Shown here in pieces: positions 23,513 through 31,736 of a stretch of DNA of 42,076 nt (its first letter is position 1; every line of letters begins with the position of its first letter). The stretch is from an uncultured Xylophilus sp. (GTDB taxonomy: Bacteria > Pseudomonadota > Gammaproteobacteria > Burkholderiales > Burkholderiaceae_C), in the NCBI GenBank assembly GCA_913776965.1, contig CAJYQL010000072.1:1-42076 (forward strand), in the 5' to 3' direction. The position numbers and the translations under genes are program-made. The notes under the pieces were generated by a model. It was not told the DNA's origin, ran no database searches, and was given only the letters and a program-made list of their open reading frames with translations.

Positions 23513-23872
23513 ATGCCCGACGCATCCGAAACCCTCCCCGCATCCGCTGCACCGTCCGCCACCCCGGCCGCCGGCCCCGTCATGGCCGGCACCGTCACCC
23601 TCGATGTGCCCATCAAGCGCGGATCGCAGACCGTCACCCAGGTGCAGGTCCGCCTGCCGAAGTCCGGCGAGCTGCGCGGCGTGTCGCTGGTCGCCCTGCT
23701 GCAGATGGACGTGGGCGCCCTGCAGACCGTGCTGCCGCGCATCACCACGCCCATGCTCATCAAGGCCGACGTGGACAACCTCGACCCCGCCGACCTGGTG
23801 CAGCTCGGCACCGAGGTGTCGAATTTTTTGCTGCCGAAGGCGGACCGGGTGCCGGCCTCCCCGACCGCGTAG
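23513..23872 (+). CDS. E: Tail assembly chaperone E (P2 gpE family)
   Basis: A 119-residue protein (P2 gpE: 91). The core KRGSQTVTQVQVRLPKSGELRGVSLVALLQMDV and the end LVQLGTEVSNFL fit the P2 E family, which binds the tape measure during tail assembly. Near its end lies the slippery heptamer T TTT TTG (23824-23830) used to make E+E'. The N-terminal Ala/Pro/Ser tail (about 22 residues) is longer than in P2. Confidence 0.9.
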   Translation: MPDASETLPASAAPSATPAAGPVMAGTVTLDVPIKRGSQTVTQVQVRLPKSGELRGVSLVALLQMDVGALQTVLPRITTPMLIKADVDNLDPADLVQLGTEVSNFLLPKADRVPASPTA

Positions 23873-24000
23873 AAGAAGCCATGGCGGACCTGGCCCTGGT
23901 GTTTCACTGGCGGCCGGCCGACATGGAGGGTTTCACCCTGACCGAACTGATGGAGTGGCGCGAGCGCGCCCGCGCGCGCAACACCCCCGCCGATGAGTAG
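23513..24000 (+). CDS. E': Tail assembly chaperone E+E' made by -1 frameshift
   Basis: Translating to the slippery T TTT TTG at 23824-23830 and stepping back one base gives a 162-residue protein ending at the TAG at 23998-24000. The extension reads on as AAEGGPGAGLPDRVEEAMADL and then LALVFHWRPADMEGFTL and ELMEWRERARAR. Segments like MADLALVFHWP...LTELMEWRERA are the conserved E' tail of P2-like phages. The heptamer is the one used in P2. In-frame E stops at 23872. Confidence 0.88.
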
Positions 24001-24014
24001 TACGATGCGCCCAC

Positions 24015-24179
24015 ATGTCCACCGTCCTGTCCCTGCTGTTCGTCGTCCTGCTCTGCCTGGCAGTGCTGGCGTTCGTCTGCTGGCCGCTCCTGGCGCTGTC
24101 GAGCGTATGGGCGTATTTCTCCGCCCGCGAGGACGCCGAGCGGGTGCGCGACATGGAGCGCGTCCTAGCCGGCGACTGA
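24015..24179 (+). CDS. 54-residue single-span membrane protein between E' and T
   Basis: Encodes MSTVLSLLFVVLLCLAVLAF followed by WPLLALSSVWAYFSAREDAERVRDMERVLAGD: one strongly hydrophobic helix (about residues 3-30), then a short charged tail. It fills the space between the E' stop (24000) and T (24207). P2 has no gene here. No ribosome site is obvious, but the composition is coherent and the gap would otherwise be unusually long. Function unknown. Confidence 0.55.
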   Translation: MSTVLSLLFVVLLCLAVLAFVCWPLLALSSVWAYFSAREDAERVRDMERVLAGD

Positions 24180-24206
24180 CCGGCCGCACCCCGGCAGGGG
24201 GTGCCC

Positions 24207-26894
24207 GTGGCGAATGACCTGCGCCTGCAGGTTGTCCTGCAGACCATCGACAAGGCAAGCGCCGTCCTGCGCAAGATCAATGCGACCGGCGGCGAAGCTG
24301 GCAAAGCGCTGAAAGAAACCCGCGACCGGCTCAAGGAACTCGACCGCGCCCAGGCGGACATGCGCGGCTTCCGCACCACCACGGTCCAGCTCCGTACCCA
24401 GGGCCGGACCTTGCAGGAGCTTCAGGAAAAGGGCGTGCGCTTCGCGGCCCAACTCGAAGAGCAGCGCACACGGCACATCAACATCAAGGCGAGTCTGAAA
24501 GTCGCCCAACAGGCACACAAGGAACTTACCGAGCGATATCAAGACGGGAAGATCGAGAGCGCGGCATACACGCGCCAACTCGAACTTGCGCGCATCAGTC
24601 TGCTGTCAAACCAGTCGGCCTATGAACGGTCCGCCGCCGCCCTGTCGAAATTTAAAGCGCAGGTCAAGAATGTCGGCGATCGCACTGCCCAAGTCGGCGC
24701 CCAGATGCGTGCCGGCGAAGATCGCCTCGCAGGCTACCGGAGGCGGTTGGAAGAGGCGGGCATCGGTACGGATGGGCTGGCCGGCAAGACCCGCGCATAT
24801 CGCGCCAGCGCGGAACAGCTCAACGCCACGCTAAAACTGCAGGAGGCGCAGTTAAAAGGGGTTGCCGACAAACAGCGTGCGTTGGCCGACCTCAAGGCAC
24901 GGCACGCCAAGGCGATGCTGCACACCGGCATGGCCGCCGGCACCGGTGTGGCGCTCAAGGCCACCGGCGAGGCCGGCGTGCGCACGGTGCTCGGCCCCGT
25001 CCGCAGCTACATGGCCCATCAGGACGCCATGCTCGGCGTCGCCCGCCAGGTCGAAGGCGCCCGCGAGCTGGGCCAGCTCACGCCGGTCTATCGCGCGATC
25101 GAGGAACAGGTGCGCAGCCTGAGCCATGAGCTGCCGATCCCGACGACGCAGATCGCGGAAATGGTCACCGCCGCCGCCCGGATGGAGGTGCCGCGCCAGG
25201 AGCTGCAGAACTTCGCCCGCACCGCCGCGATGATGGCGACCGCCTTCGACGCCGTGCCCGACCATGTGGCCGAGTCGATGGGCAAGGTCGCGAAAAACTT
25301 CAAAATTCCGGTGACGGAAATCGCGGGCCTGGCCGACTCCATCAACTACCTCGATGACAACGCCATCAGCAAGGGCAGCGACATCATCGACTTCCTCAAC
25401 CGCACGTCGGGCGTGGTGTCCACCGTCGCCATGTCTGCGCGGGACGCGGCGGCCATCGGCTCCACCCTGCTGACTCTCGGCGAGCGGACGGAAACCGCCA
25501 GCACCGCGACCAACGCCATCGTGCAGAAGTTCGCCGCGGCGACCAAGGGCTCCAAGAAGTTCCAGGCCGCCCTCGGTGAGATCGGCCTAAAGGGAAAGGA
25601 CGTGCAAAAGGGCATGTCCGTCGATGCCGTCGGCACGCTCGACAAGGTGATCGCCGCCATCGGCAAGTTGCCGAAGGACAAGCGCATCGGCGTGATGGTC
25701 GAGCTGGCCGGCCTGGAGCACTCCGACACGCTGGCGAAGCTGGTGGACAAGCCCGAGGAACTGCAGCGCCAGCGCGATCTGGCGAACGGCGACAAGGCCA
25801 AAGGCGCGATGGCGCGCGAGTTCGAGGCCCGCATGCAGAACATGTCGGCGCAACTCCAGACCACGCAAAACCGGGCATTCAACCTGGGCGCCGTGCTGGG
25901 CGAGCGGCTGGAGCCGGCCCTGGCACGCATTAGCGCTGTCGTGAATCCGCTGTTGGAGCACTTCACCCGCTTCGTGCAGAACAACCCCGCCCTGGTCAGC
26001 GGCGTGCTCACGCTGGCCCTAGCAGCCTCCGCCCTGGTCGCAGCCTTCGGCATGCTGCTGATCCCGCTCGCCCTGGTCGTCGGCAAGATGATGCTGGCGC
26101 GCTTCGTGTTCGCGTACTTCTCGGGCCCTGTCCTGGCGACCGTCGCCGGCGGCTTCGCCAAGCTCGTGGGCGTGTTCTCCTGGGTGGCGCGCGGCGCCGG
26201 GTTGATGTGGTCCGCCTTCGTCGCCGGCGGCCCTGTCGTGTGGGCCATCACTGCCGTCATCGTCGCCCTGGCCGCGGCCGCGTACCTGATCTATCGGAAT
26301 TGGGGTCCGATCGCCGCCTTCTTCCAGCAGCTCTGGACCACCGTGCGCGGTGCCTTCGACTCGGCCCTCGCGTGGCTGGTGCAGCTCCCCATGCGCTTCT
26401 ACAACGCCGGCGCGGAAATCATGAACGGACTAGCGAACGGCATCACCGGCACGCTCGGCAAGGTCAAGGACGCGATCGTCGGCGCCGCGGGTGCCGCGCT
26501 CGGCTGGTTCAAGGAAAAGCTGGGCATCCAAAGCCCGAGCCGGGTTTTCATGGCCGCCGGCCAGTACATCGGCGAAGGCGCGGCCATCGGCATCGACAAC
26601 CGGCAGGCCCAGGTGCGCCGGGCCGCGGCCGCGCTGGCTGCCTCGGCGATGGTCGCCATGCCGGGCGCCGCGATGGCGGGCGACGCGCTCGGCGTCGATG
26701 CGCGGCCGCCGCTCACCGCCGGCCCGCGGACCGCGCAGGCCGCCGCCGCCGGCGGCGACACCATCACGATCAACATCACCGCCGCGCCCGGCATGGATGC
26801 GCAGGCCATCGCCCGCGCCATCAGTGCCGAGCTGGACCGCCGCCAGCGCGAGCGCGGCGCCGCCGCCCGCTCGCGCCTCTCCGACATCGACTGA
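24207..26894 (+). CDS. T: Tail tape measure protein (P2 gpT family)
   Basis: An 895-residue protein (P2 gpT: 815) that sets tail length. A long N-terminal coiled coil (about 1-260, LKETRDRLKELDRAQADMR) is followed by the conserved tape-measure core (SMGKVAKNFKIPVTEIAGLADSINYLDDNAI), hydrophobic helices at about 595-700 (LTLALAASALVAAFGMLLIPLALVVG) and LGIQSPSRVF near 775. The GTG at 24207 is preferred because CAGGGGG ends 6 bp before it; the GTG at 24201 overlaps that ribosome site. Confidence 0.95.
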   Translation: MANDLRLQVVLQTIDKASAVLRKINATGGEAGKALKETRDRLKELDRAQADMRGFRTTTVQLRTQGRTLQELQEKGVRFAAQLEEQRTRHINIKASLKVAQQAHKELTERYQDGKIESAAYTRQLELARISLLSNQSAYERSAAALSKFKAQVKNVGDRTAQVGAQMRAGEDRLAGYRRRLEEAGIGTDGLAGKTRAYRASAEQLNATLKLQEAQLKGVADKQRALADLKARHAKAMLHTGMAAGTGVALKATGEAGVRTVLGPVRSYMAHQDAMLGVARQVEGARELGQLTPVYRAIEEQVRSLSHELPIPTTQIAEMVTAAARMEVPRQELQNFARTAAMMATAFDAVPDHVAESMGKVAKNFKIPVTEIAGLADSINYLDDNAISKGSDIIDFLNRTSGVVSTVAMSARDAAAIGSTLLTLGERTETASTATNAIVQKFAAATKGSKKFQAALGEIGLKGKDVQKGMSVDAVGTLDKVIAAIGKLPKDKRIGVMVELAGLEHSDTLAKLVDKPEELQRQRDLANGDKAKGAMAREFEARMQNMSAQLQTTQNRAFNLGAVLGERLEPALARISAVVNPLLEHFTRFVQNNPALVSGVLTLALAASALVAAFGMLLIPLALVVGKMMLARFVFAYFSGPVLATVAGGFAKLVGVFSWVARGAGLMWSAFVAGGPVVWAITAVIVALAAAAYLIYRNWGPIAAFFQQLWTTVRGAFDSALAWLVQLPMRFYNAGAEIMNGLANGITGTLGKVKDAIVGAAGAALGWFKEKLGIQSPSRVFMAAGQYIGEGAAIGIDNRQAQVRRAAAALAASAMVAMPGAAMAGDALGVDARPPLTAGPRTAQAAAAGGDTITINITAAPGMDAQAIARAISAELDRRQRERGAAARSRLSDID

Positions 26895-26913
26895 CCGCCA
26901 GGAGCCGCCCGTC

Positions 26914-27336
26914 ATGATGATGGCCTTCGGACAATTCGTTTTCAGCCTCACCACCGCCGCGTTCCAGGAGCTGCAGCGCCAGACCACCTGGCGCCACCCG
27001 TGGCACAGCCGCGTCGGCGCCCGGCCGGCGCGCCAGTTCGTCGGCCCGGGTGACGACACCATCGACCTCAACGGCCTGGTGGCGCTCGAAATCACCGGCG
27101 GCCGGGTCGGCCTGGACCAGTTGCGCAAAATGGGCGACAGCGGCGCGGCCGAGCCACTGGCCGACGGCGCCGGCCGCATCTACGGCGAGTTCGTGCTCGA
27201 GTCGATGAACGAAACGCACAGCGTGTTCCTCGCCGACGGCACCGCCCAGCGCATCGAATTCCAGCTCAAGCTCACCCGCGTCGATGACCGCCGCGCCCAG
27301 GCCGCCACCGTCCGCGCGAACGGGCTGGACGACTGA
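26914..27336 (+). CDS. U: Tail terminator/assembly protein (P2 gpU family)
   Basis: A 140-residue protein (P2 gpU: 159). It begins MMMAFGQFVFSLTTAAFQELQRQTTWRH, and the block GPGDDTIDLNGLVALEITGG is typical. It works with D in tail tip assembly. The ribosome site CAGGAG lies about 10 bp upstream. Stop and D start overlap (TGATG). Confidence 0.95.
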   Translation: MMMAFGQFVFSLTTAAFQELQRQTTWRHPWHSRVGARPARQFVGPGDDTIDLNGLVALEITGGRVGLDQLRKMGDSGAAEPLADGAGRIYGEFVLESMNETHSVFLADGTAQRIEFQLKLTRVDDRRAQAATVRANGLDD

Positions 27337-28367
27337 TGGCCGCGCACCCCCGACCCATCTACCGCCTGACCCTCGACGGCCGGGACATTACTCCGACCGT
27401 GGATCCCCGCCTCATCGGCCTGAGCCTGACCGAGTGCCGCGGCGACGAGGCCGACCGGCTGGACCTGTCGCTCTCCGACCATGACGGCCTGCTCGATATC
27501 CCCGGCAAGGGCGTGGAGCTGTCGCTGGCGATCGGCTGGGCCGACACCGGCCTGGTCGATAAAGGAACGTTCGTGGTGGACGAAACCGAACATACCGGCG
27601 CGCCCGACATGCTCACCATCCGCGCCCGCAGTGCCGAACTGCGGCAGTCCCTGCGGGTGCGTGCCGAGCACAGTTACCACCGCACCACCGTCGGCGCCAT
27701 CGTCGGCACCATCGCCGGCCGCAACCAGCTGACGCCGCGCGTGGATCCCACGCTGGCCGCCCTGCCGGTCGAACACATCGACCAGATCGGCGAGAGCGAC
27801 GTCAACTTCCTCACCCGCCTGGCGAAGCAGCACGACGCAGTGTGCACCGTCAAACGCGATCGGCTGCTGTTCCTGCCCATCAACGGCACCACCACCTCGG
27901 GCGGCCAGCCGCTGCAGGCCGTCGCCATCACCCGCGCATCGGGCGACAACCATCGCTACCACACCAGCGACCGCGACGCCTACAGCGGCGTGCGCGCGTA
28001 CTGGCATGACCCGGGCAAGGCCAAGCGCCGCGGAGTGCTCGTCGGCGCCAGCGGCAACGCCAAGCGCCTGCGCGAAACCTATGCGAACGCCACAGACGCG
28101 CTGCGCGCCGCCAAGGCGGAATATCAGCGCGTGAAGCGCGGCGCCTCCACGCTGGAGCTGACCCTGGCCTTAGGCGTGCCGCTGCTCGGCCCGCAGGTGC
28201 CGGTGTCGGTGGCAGGCTTCAAACCGCAGATCGATGGCACGTCGTGGCTGACGGTCAAGACGACGCACACGATGGGTGATGCGGGCTTCCACACGCGGGT
28301 GGAGCTGGAGAACGCGGATGCGCCTGCGCCGGGCGCGAACTACACGCCCGACGACGACGCTGATTAG
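27336..28367 (+). CDS. D: Tail hub/late control protein (P2 gpD family)
   Basis: A 343-residue protein (P2 gpD: 387) of the gp27-like hub family. Landmarks are RPIYRLTLDGRDITPTVDPRLIGLSLTECRGDEADRLDLSLSDHDGLL and FVVDETEHTGAPDMLTIRARSAELRQSLR. It is the last structural gene. In P2 ogr follows D; here D runs tail-to-tail into the minus-strand kinase gene with a 22-bp gap, and ogr has moved to the early region. Confidence 0.95.
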   Translation: MAAHPRPIYRLTLDGRDITPTVDPRLIGLSLTECRGDEADRLDLSLSDHDGLLDIPGKGVELSLAIGWADTGLVDKGTFVVDETEHTGAPDMLTIRARSAELRQSLRVRAEHSYHRTTVGAIVGTIAGRNQLTPRVDPTLAALPVEHIDQIGESDVNFLTRLAKQHDAVCTVKRDRLLFLPINGTTTSGGQPLQAVAITRASGDNHRYHTSDRDAYSGVRAYWHDPGKAKRRGVLVGASGNAKRLRETYANATDALRAAKAEYQRVKRGASTLELTLALGVPLLGPQVPVSVAGFKPQIDGTSWLTVKTTHTMGDAGFHTRVELENADAPAPGANYTPDDDAD

Positions 28368-28389
28368 CCAAACATGCGCCGGACGCCGG

Positions 28390-30792
28390 TCAAGGCACGT
28401 CGATCAACTGTTCCACCCGCGCCACGAATAGGTCCATCGCGAATGGTTTGGTCAGCACGTGCATACGCGCCGGCAGCTCGCCTGACAGCGACTTCTCCGC
28501 ATAACCGGTCACGAACAGCACCGGCAGGTCCGGCCGCTTCACCCGCATCGCATCAGCGATCTGCCGACCGTTCATGCCGCCCGGCAGGCCGACATCCGTG
28601 ACCAGCAGGTCGATGCGTGCTTCCGACTGCAGGATCGCCGTCGCGCTGGGCCCTTCACCGGCCTCCAGCACGGTGTAGCCCTGTTCCTGCAGCACTTCGA
28701 CCAGCAGCATGCGCACCAATGGCTCGTCATCGACCACCAGGACCGTCTGGCCGACTTGTGCGAGCGGTGTCGCCACTGTTTCGCTGGCAATCTTCTCGAC
28801 TTCATGAATATGGTGCCGCGGCAGGCAGATGGTGACTGTCGTGCCTACATTGACGAACGAACGGATCCGCACGTCTCCGCCGGATTGCTTGGCGAATCCG
28901 TAGACCATCGAGAGCCCCAGCCCGGTCCCCCGGCCTGACGGTTTTGTCGTGAAGAACGGCTCGAACACCCGTTTGATGACCTCGGGGGGCATGCCGCCCC
29001 CGTCGTCCTTCACATCGATCGCGACATACTCTCCCGGCTCGATCGCCCAGCGTCCCGCCTCGGCTTCGCCCATCGGATAGTTAAAGGTCGTGATGTTCAA
29101 GGTGCCGCCATTGGGCATCGCGTCGCGGGCGTTGATGCACAGATTCAGCAGGGCGTTGTCGAGTTGGCTGGGATCGACCAGCGAACTCCACAGGTTCGGA
29201 TCGAGCCGGGTCGTCAACGTGATCTCCGGTCCGATCGTGCGGTTGATGAGCTCGGCCATACCCTCAACCAGCCAGTTCACGTTCGTGGGCTTCGGATCGA
29301 GCGTCTGCTGGCGCGAGAAAGCAAGCAGCCGATGGGTAAGCGCTGCCGCACGCTGGGTGGCGCCCAAGGCGATATCCAGGTACTTGTCCAGCTGGTCGAA
29401 GCGACCCTGCGCGCCGCGTTTCTTCACCAGTTCCAGACTGCCGCCCACGCTGGTCAGCAGGTTGTTGAAGTCGTGCGCCAAGCCGCCGGTGAGTTGGCCA
29501 ACGGCCTCCATCTTCTGGGACTGACGCAGGGATTCTTCCGCTACCTCACGCTTCGCCAGTTCCTCGAGCACCTGGGATGCAAGGCGGCGGTTGGCGTCTT
29601 GAACCGCTTCTTCCGCACGCTTGCGTGCGGTGATGTCGATCCCGGCACCGGTCATTCGCAGCGGCTGCCAAGCCTCATCTCGGATCACGATACCGCGTGC
29701 GGAGATCCACATGGGCTCACCGCCCTTTTGCAGAAGCCGGTATTCGCATGCGTAGTCCGCGCCGTCTTTCAGTGCGCGGTCGATCGCCTGCGCAACCATC
29801 GCCTGATCGTCGGGATGGATGCCTTCTAAGAACCGCACGAGGGGCGCCCCGGCCGCGGCCTCCTGCGGATCGACGTCATAGGCTTTGGCGAATTTCGCAT
29901 CGGCGTACACCACATCGCCGCGAATGTCCCAATCCCAAATGCCGATCATGTCGGAAGCGTTCAGCGCGGCCTGCAGGCGTTCCTGGCTGCGAGCCAGCTT
30001 GCTCTCGACAGACCGCACGTCCGTCACATCGCGAGAAACTGACAGCAGCCGGGAGACAGTGCCATCGCGGCCACGGATGGGAGAGACCTGCACATCCCAG
30101 TACTTCTCGGTACCTTTAAGCGTGGGGGCGAATGCCTGGAAGCGCGCACCTTCACCGACGCGGGCGCTGTCGATTGATGCCGCTACCTGGGCTCGCGCTG
30201 CATCCGGCCAAAGGTCGGGCCAGAACTTTCCTTGGATCTGGTCAAAGTTTTCGACCTCGAGCGCAGAATGGCCGCCTTCGCTCAGGTAGACCAATCTGCC
30301 ATCGAGGGTCAGTACCTTGATGCAGTCGGCCGACGACGCCAGGACGCTTTTCAGAAAGTCGGTTTCGGACCGTAGGACACCTTCGTCGATCCGTTTGGCC
30401 GTGGAATCGCGCAGGATCTTGAGATAGCCAACATGGGTTTTGTTGCTATCGAGCAACGGCATCATTTCGCCGCTGGCCCAGAACCGTGAGCCGTCCTTGC
30501 GCAGATGCCAGCGTTCGTCCGAGGCGCGGCCTGCTTCCCGGGCGCAGCGCATTTCAGTGTACATCCGACCTTCTGCACGATCCTCGCGCGTGAAGAAAAG
30601 GTTGGCGTCTTGTCCGACCATCTCGGAGGCAGACCAGCGCAGGATGTTCTCTGCGCCAGGGTTCCAGTCGGTGACGATGCCGTGCAGATCGATGCCGATA
30701 ACGGCGAAATCTACGGCGCTGTTGAAGATCGACCGGAGGCGCTGATCTGTGCTTGCGCTGCCGCTTTCTTGGGCCCGCTCGTTGTTATCCAT
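28390..30792 (-). CDS. Three-PAS hybrid histidine kinase (prophage cargo)
   Basis: An 800-residue cytosolic sensor without transmembrane helices. PAS domains lie at about 17-130, 145-260 and 268-395. A histidine kinase follows with His440 in GQLTGGLAHDFNNLL, N-box Asn554 (LNLCINARDAMP), G1 DDGGGMP (596-602) and FFTTKPSGRGTGLGLS. A receiver domain at about 683-795 has Asp688/689, phospho-acceptor Asp733 (VTDVGLP), Thr762 and Lys782. All catalytic residues are intact. Bacteria use such proteins to respond to redox, light or small ligands; the ligand here cannot be told. No output domain or partner regulator is adjacent, so phosphotransfer would be to a host protein or the neighbouring cargo. 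It sits between D and the repressors, where P2 has no such gene, and its GC is lower than that of the structural genes. Confidence 0.93.
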   Translation of the reverse strand: MDNNERAQESGSASTDQRLRSIFNSAVDFAVIGIDLHGIVTDWNPGAENILRWSASEMVGQDANLFFTREDRAEGRMYTEMRCAREAGRASDERWHLRKDGSRFWASGEMMPLLDSNKTHVGYLKILRDSTAKRIDEGVLRSETDFLKSVLASSADCIKVLTLDGRLVYLSEGGHSALEVENFDQIQGKFWPDLWPDAARAQVAASIDSARVGEGARFQAFAPTLKGTEKYWDVQVSPIRGRDGTVSRLLSVSRDVTDVRSVESKLARSQERLQAALNASDMIGIWDWDIRGDVVYADAKFAKAYDVDPQEAAAGAPLVRFLEGIHPDDQAMVAQAIDRALKDGADYACEYRLLQKGGEPMWISARGIVIRDEAWQPLRMTGAGIDITARKRAEEAVQDANRRLASQVLEELAKREVAEESLRQSQKMEAVGQLTGGLAHDFNNLLTSVGGSLELVKKRGAQGRFDQLDKYLDIALGATQRAAALTHRLLAFSRQQTLDPKPTNVNWLVEGMAELINRTIGPEITLTTRLDPNLWSSLVDPSQLDNALLNLCINARDAMPNGGTLNITTFNYPMGEAEAGRWAIEPGEYVAIDVKDDGGGMPPEVIKRVFEPFFTTKPSGRGTGLGLSMVYGFAKQSGGDVRIRSFVNVGTTVTICLPRHHIHEVEKIASETVATPLAQVGQTVLVVDDEPLVRMLLVEVLQEQGYTVLEAGEGPSATAILQSEARIDLLVTDVGLPGGMNGRQIADAMRVKRPDLPVLFVTGYAEKSLSGELPARMHVLTKPFAMDLFVARVEQLIDVP

Positions 30793-30833
30793 GTATGACC
30801 ACCACCGTAACTACTGACAAATGTACGGCGGGG

Positions 30834-30862
30834 GTTATAAGGGTTGTTTCGGTTGATCGAAA
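30834..30862 (-). promoter_or_regulatory. Weak candidate promoter for the hybrid kinase
   Basis: On the minus strand TATAAC (30839-30834) lies 17 bp after TTTCGA (30862-30857), which overlaps the short dyad TTTCG-N6-CGAAA. The match to consensus is partial. It is in the 197-bp gap before the kinase gene, so the kinase need not depend wholly on read-through. Confidence 0.3.
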
Positions 30863-30989
30863 GGCTGAAAAAAGTGGTTGACGTACTGGCTAGATGAGCT
30901 TGCGGGTAGTGCTATGCGATGTTAGGCAATGGGGTGACTTCGCAAGGAGCCAAGCGCGACGCCGGGGCGACTGGAGCAAAAACATTCGA

Positions 30990-31721
30990 TCAAAAAAGAC
31001 GGCGTCCGGCAAGAATGCGCGAACAGGCATGCAGGCCCGGCTCCCCAAGTCCCTCGTAATGGCACCGCTTTGCCACCTCGGTCCATTTTTGGTCGGGCAT
31101 GATGAGTGCCGCGAACTCCTGGACACCTAGGTGCCTCTGCAGGACGTGCACTGCCGTATCACGTCGCACCCGTCCGCTGAGCGTCGTATGTCCATCAATC
31201 GCCATAGATGCGATCACCGTCACGGTCACCTCGTCATGATCGGTGTGCATAAAAGTCCGCCAGACGCCCCACTGAAAGGCTTGCAGCATACGTGTTTGAA
31301 GTTGCCGCGCATCTACTAAAAATTTTGTGTCGGTAATTACCAGTTGGATATGCAGCGGATCAGCTCTGATCATTCTGAATGCACCAGACTCCGGTGGAAA
31401 GTCGCCAAGGACACTGGCCATAACGGTCGGCGTCGAGAACTTCTGCGGTGTCCCTACTATCTTAGGCGTACGGTCTTCAACATCTCTGTGATAGCTCCAT
31501 TCATGCCATAACCGTCCTTCGTCATGGAACAAAACTCCGTGCAACCCGAGGAACAGAGTTCCGGCCAACGTGATCAGCGCAATACTTGATCGGTGTGGCA
31601 CATGCCCTGTCATCCGGCTGCGGAACCAGCGTGGGTTGAAGAGCCCTGCAATCCCAGCAATCGCAGACATGAAACCTAGCGCAAGAAGTATCCAACTCAC
31701 GGTGTTCACTGGCTCCTCCAT
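30990..31721 (-). CDS. Two-helix membrane protein of unknown function (cargo)
   Basis: A 243-residue protein. Two hydrophobic helices at about residues 6-28 (VSWILLALGFMSAIAGIAGLF) and 45-65 (SSIALITLAGTLFLGLHGVLF) suggest a membrane anchor, followed by a soluble part with alternating strands (PLHIQLVITDTKFLVDARQL, DEVTVTVIASMAIDG). The start ATG at 31721 is 15 bp downstream of the EAL gene end, so the two are probably one transcript. No family was recognised. It might be the sensor or partner for the EAL protein, which is an inference from adjacency only. Confidence 0.65.
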   Translation of the reverse strand: MEEPVNTVSWILLALGFMSAIAGIAGLFNPRWFRSRMTGHVPHRSSIALITLAGTLFLGLHGVLFHDEGRLWHEWSYHRDVEDRTPKIVGTPQKFSTPTVMASVLGDFPPESGAFRMIRADPLHIQLVITDTKFLVDARQLQTRMLQAFQWGVWRTFMHTDHDEVTVTVIASMAIDGHTTLSGRVRRDTAVHVLQRHLGVQEFAALIMPDQKWTEVAKRCHYEGLGEPGLHACSRILAGRRLF

Positions 31722-31736
31722 CAAGCGAGTTTTACA

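Noticed and set aside
28368-28389. Terminator between D and the kinase gene
   Set aside because: Only a weak CCGG-ACG-CCGG dyad is present in the 22-bp convergent gap; not enough to call.
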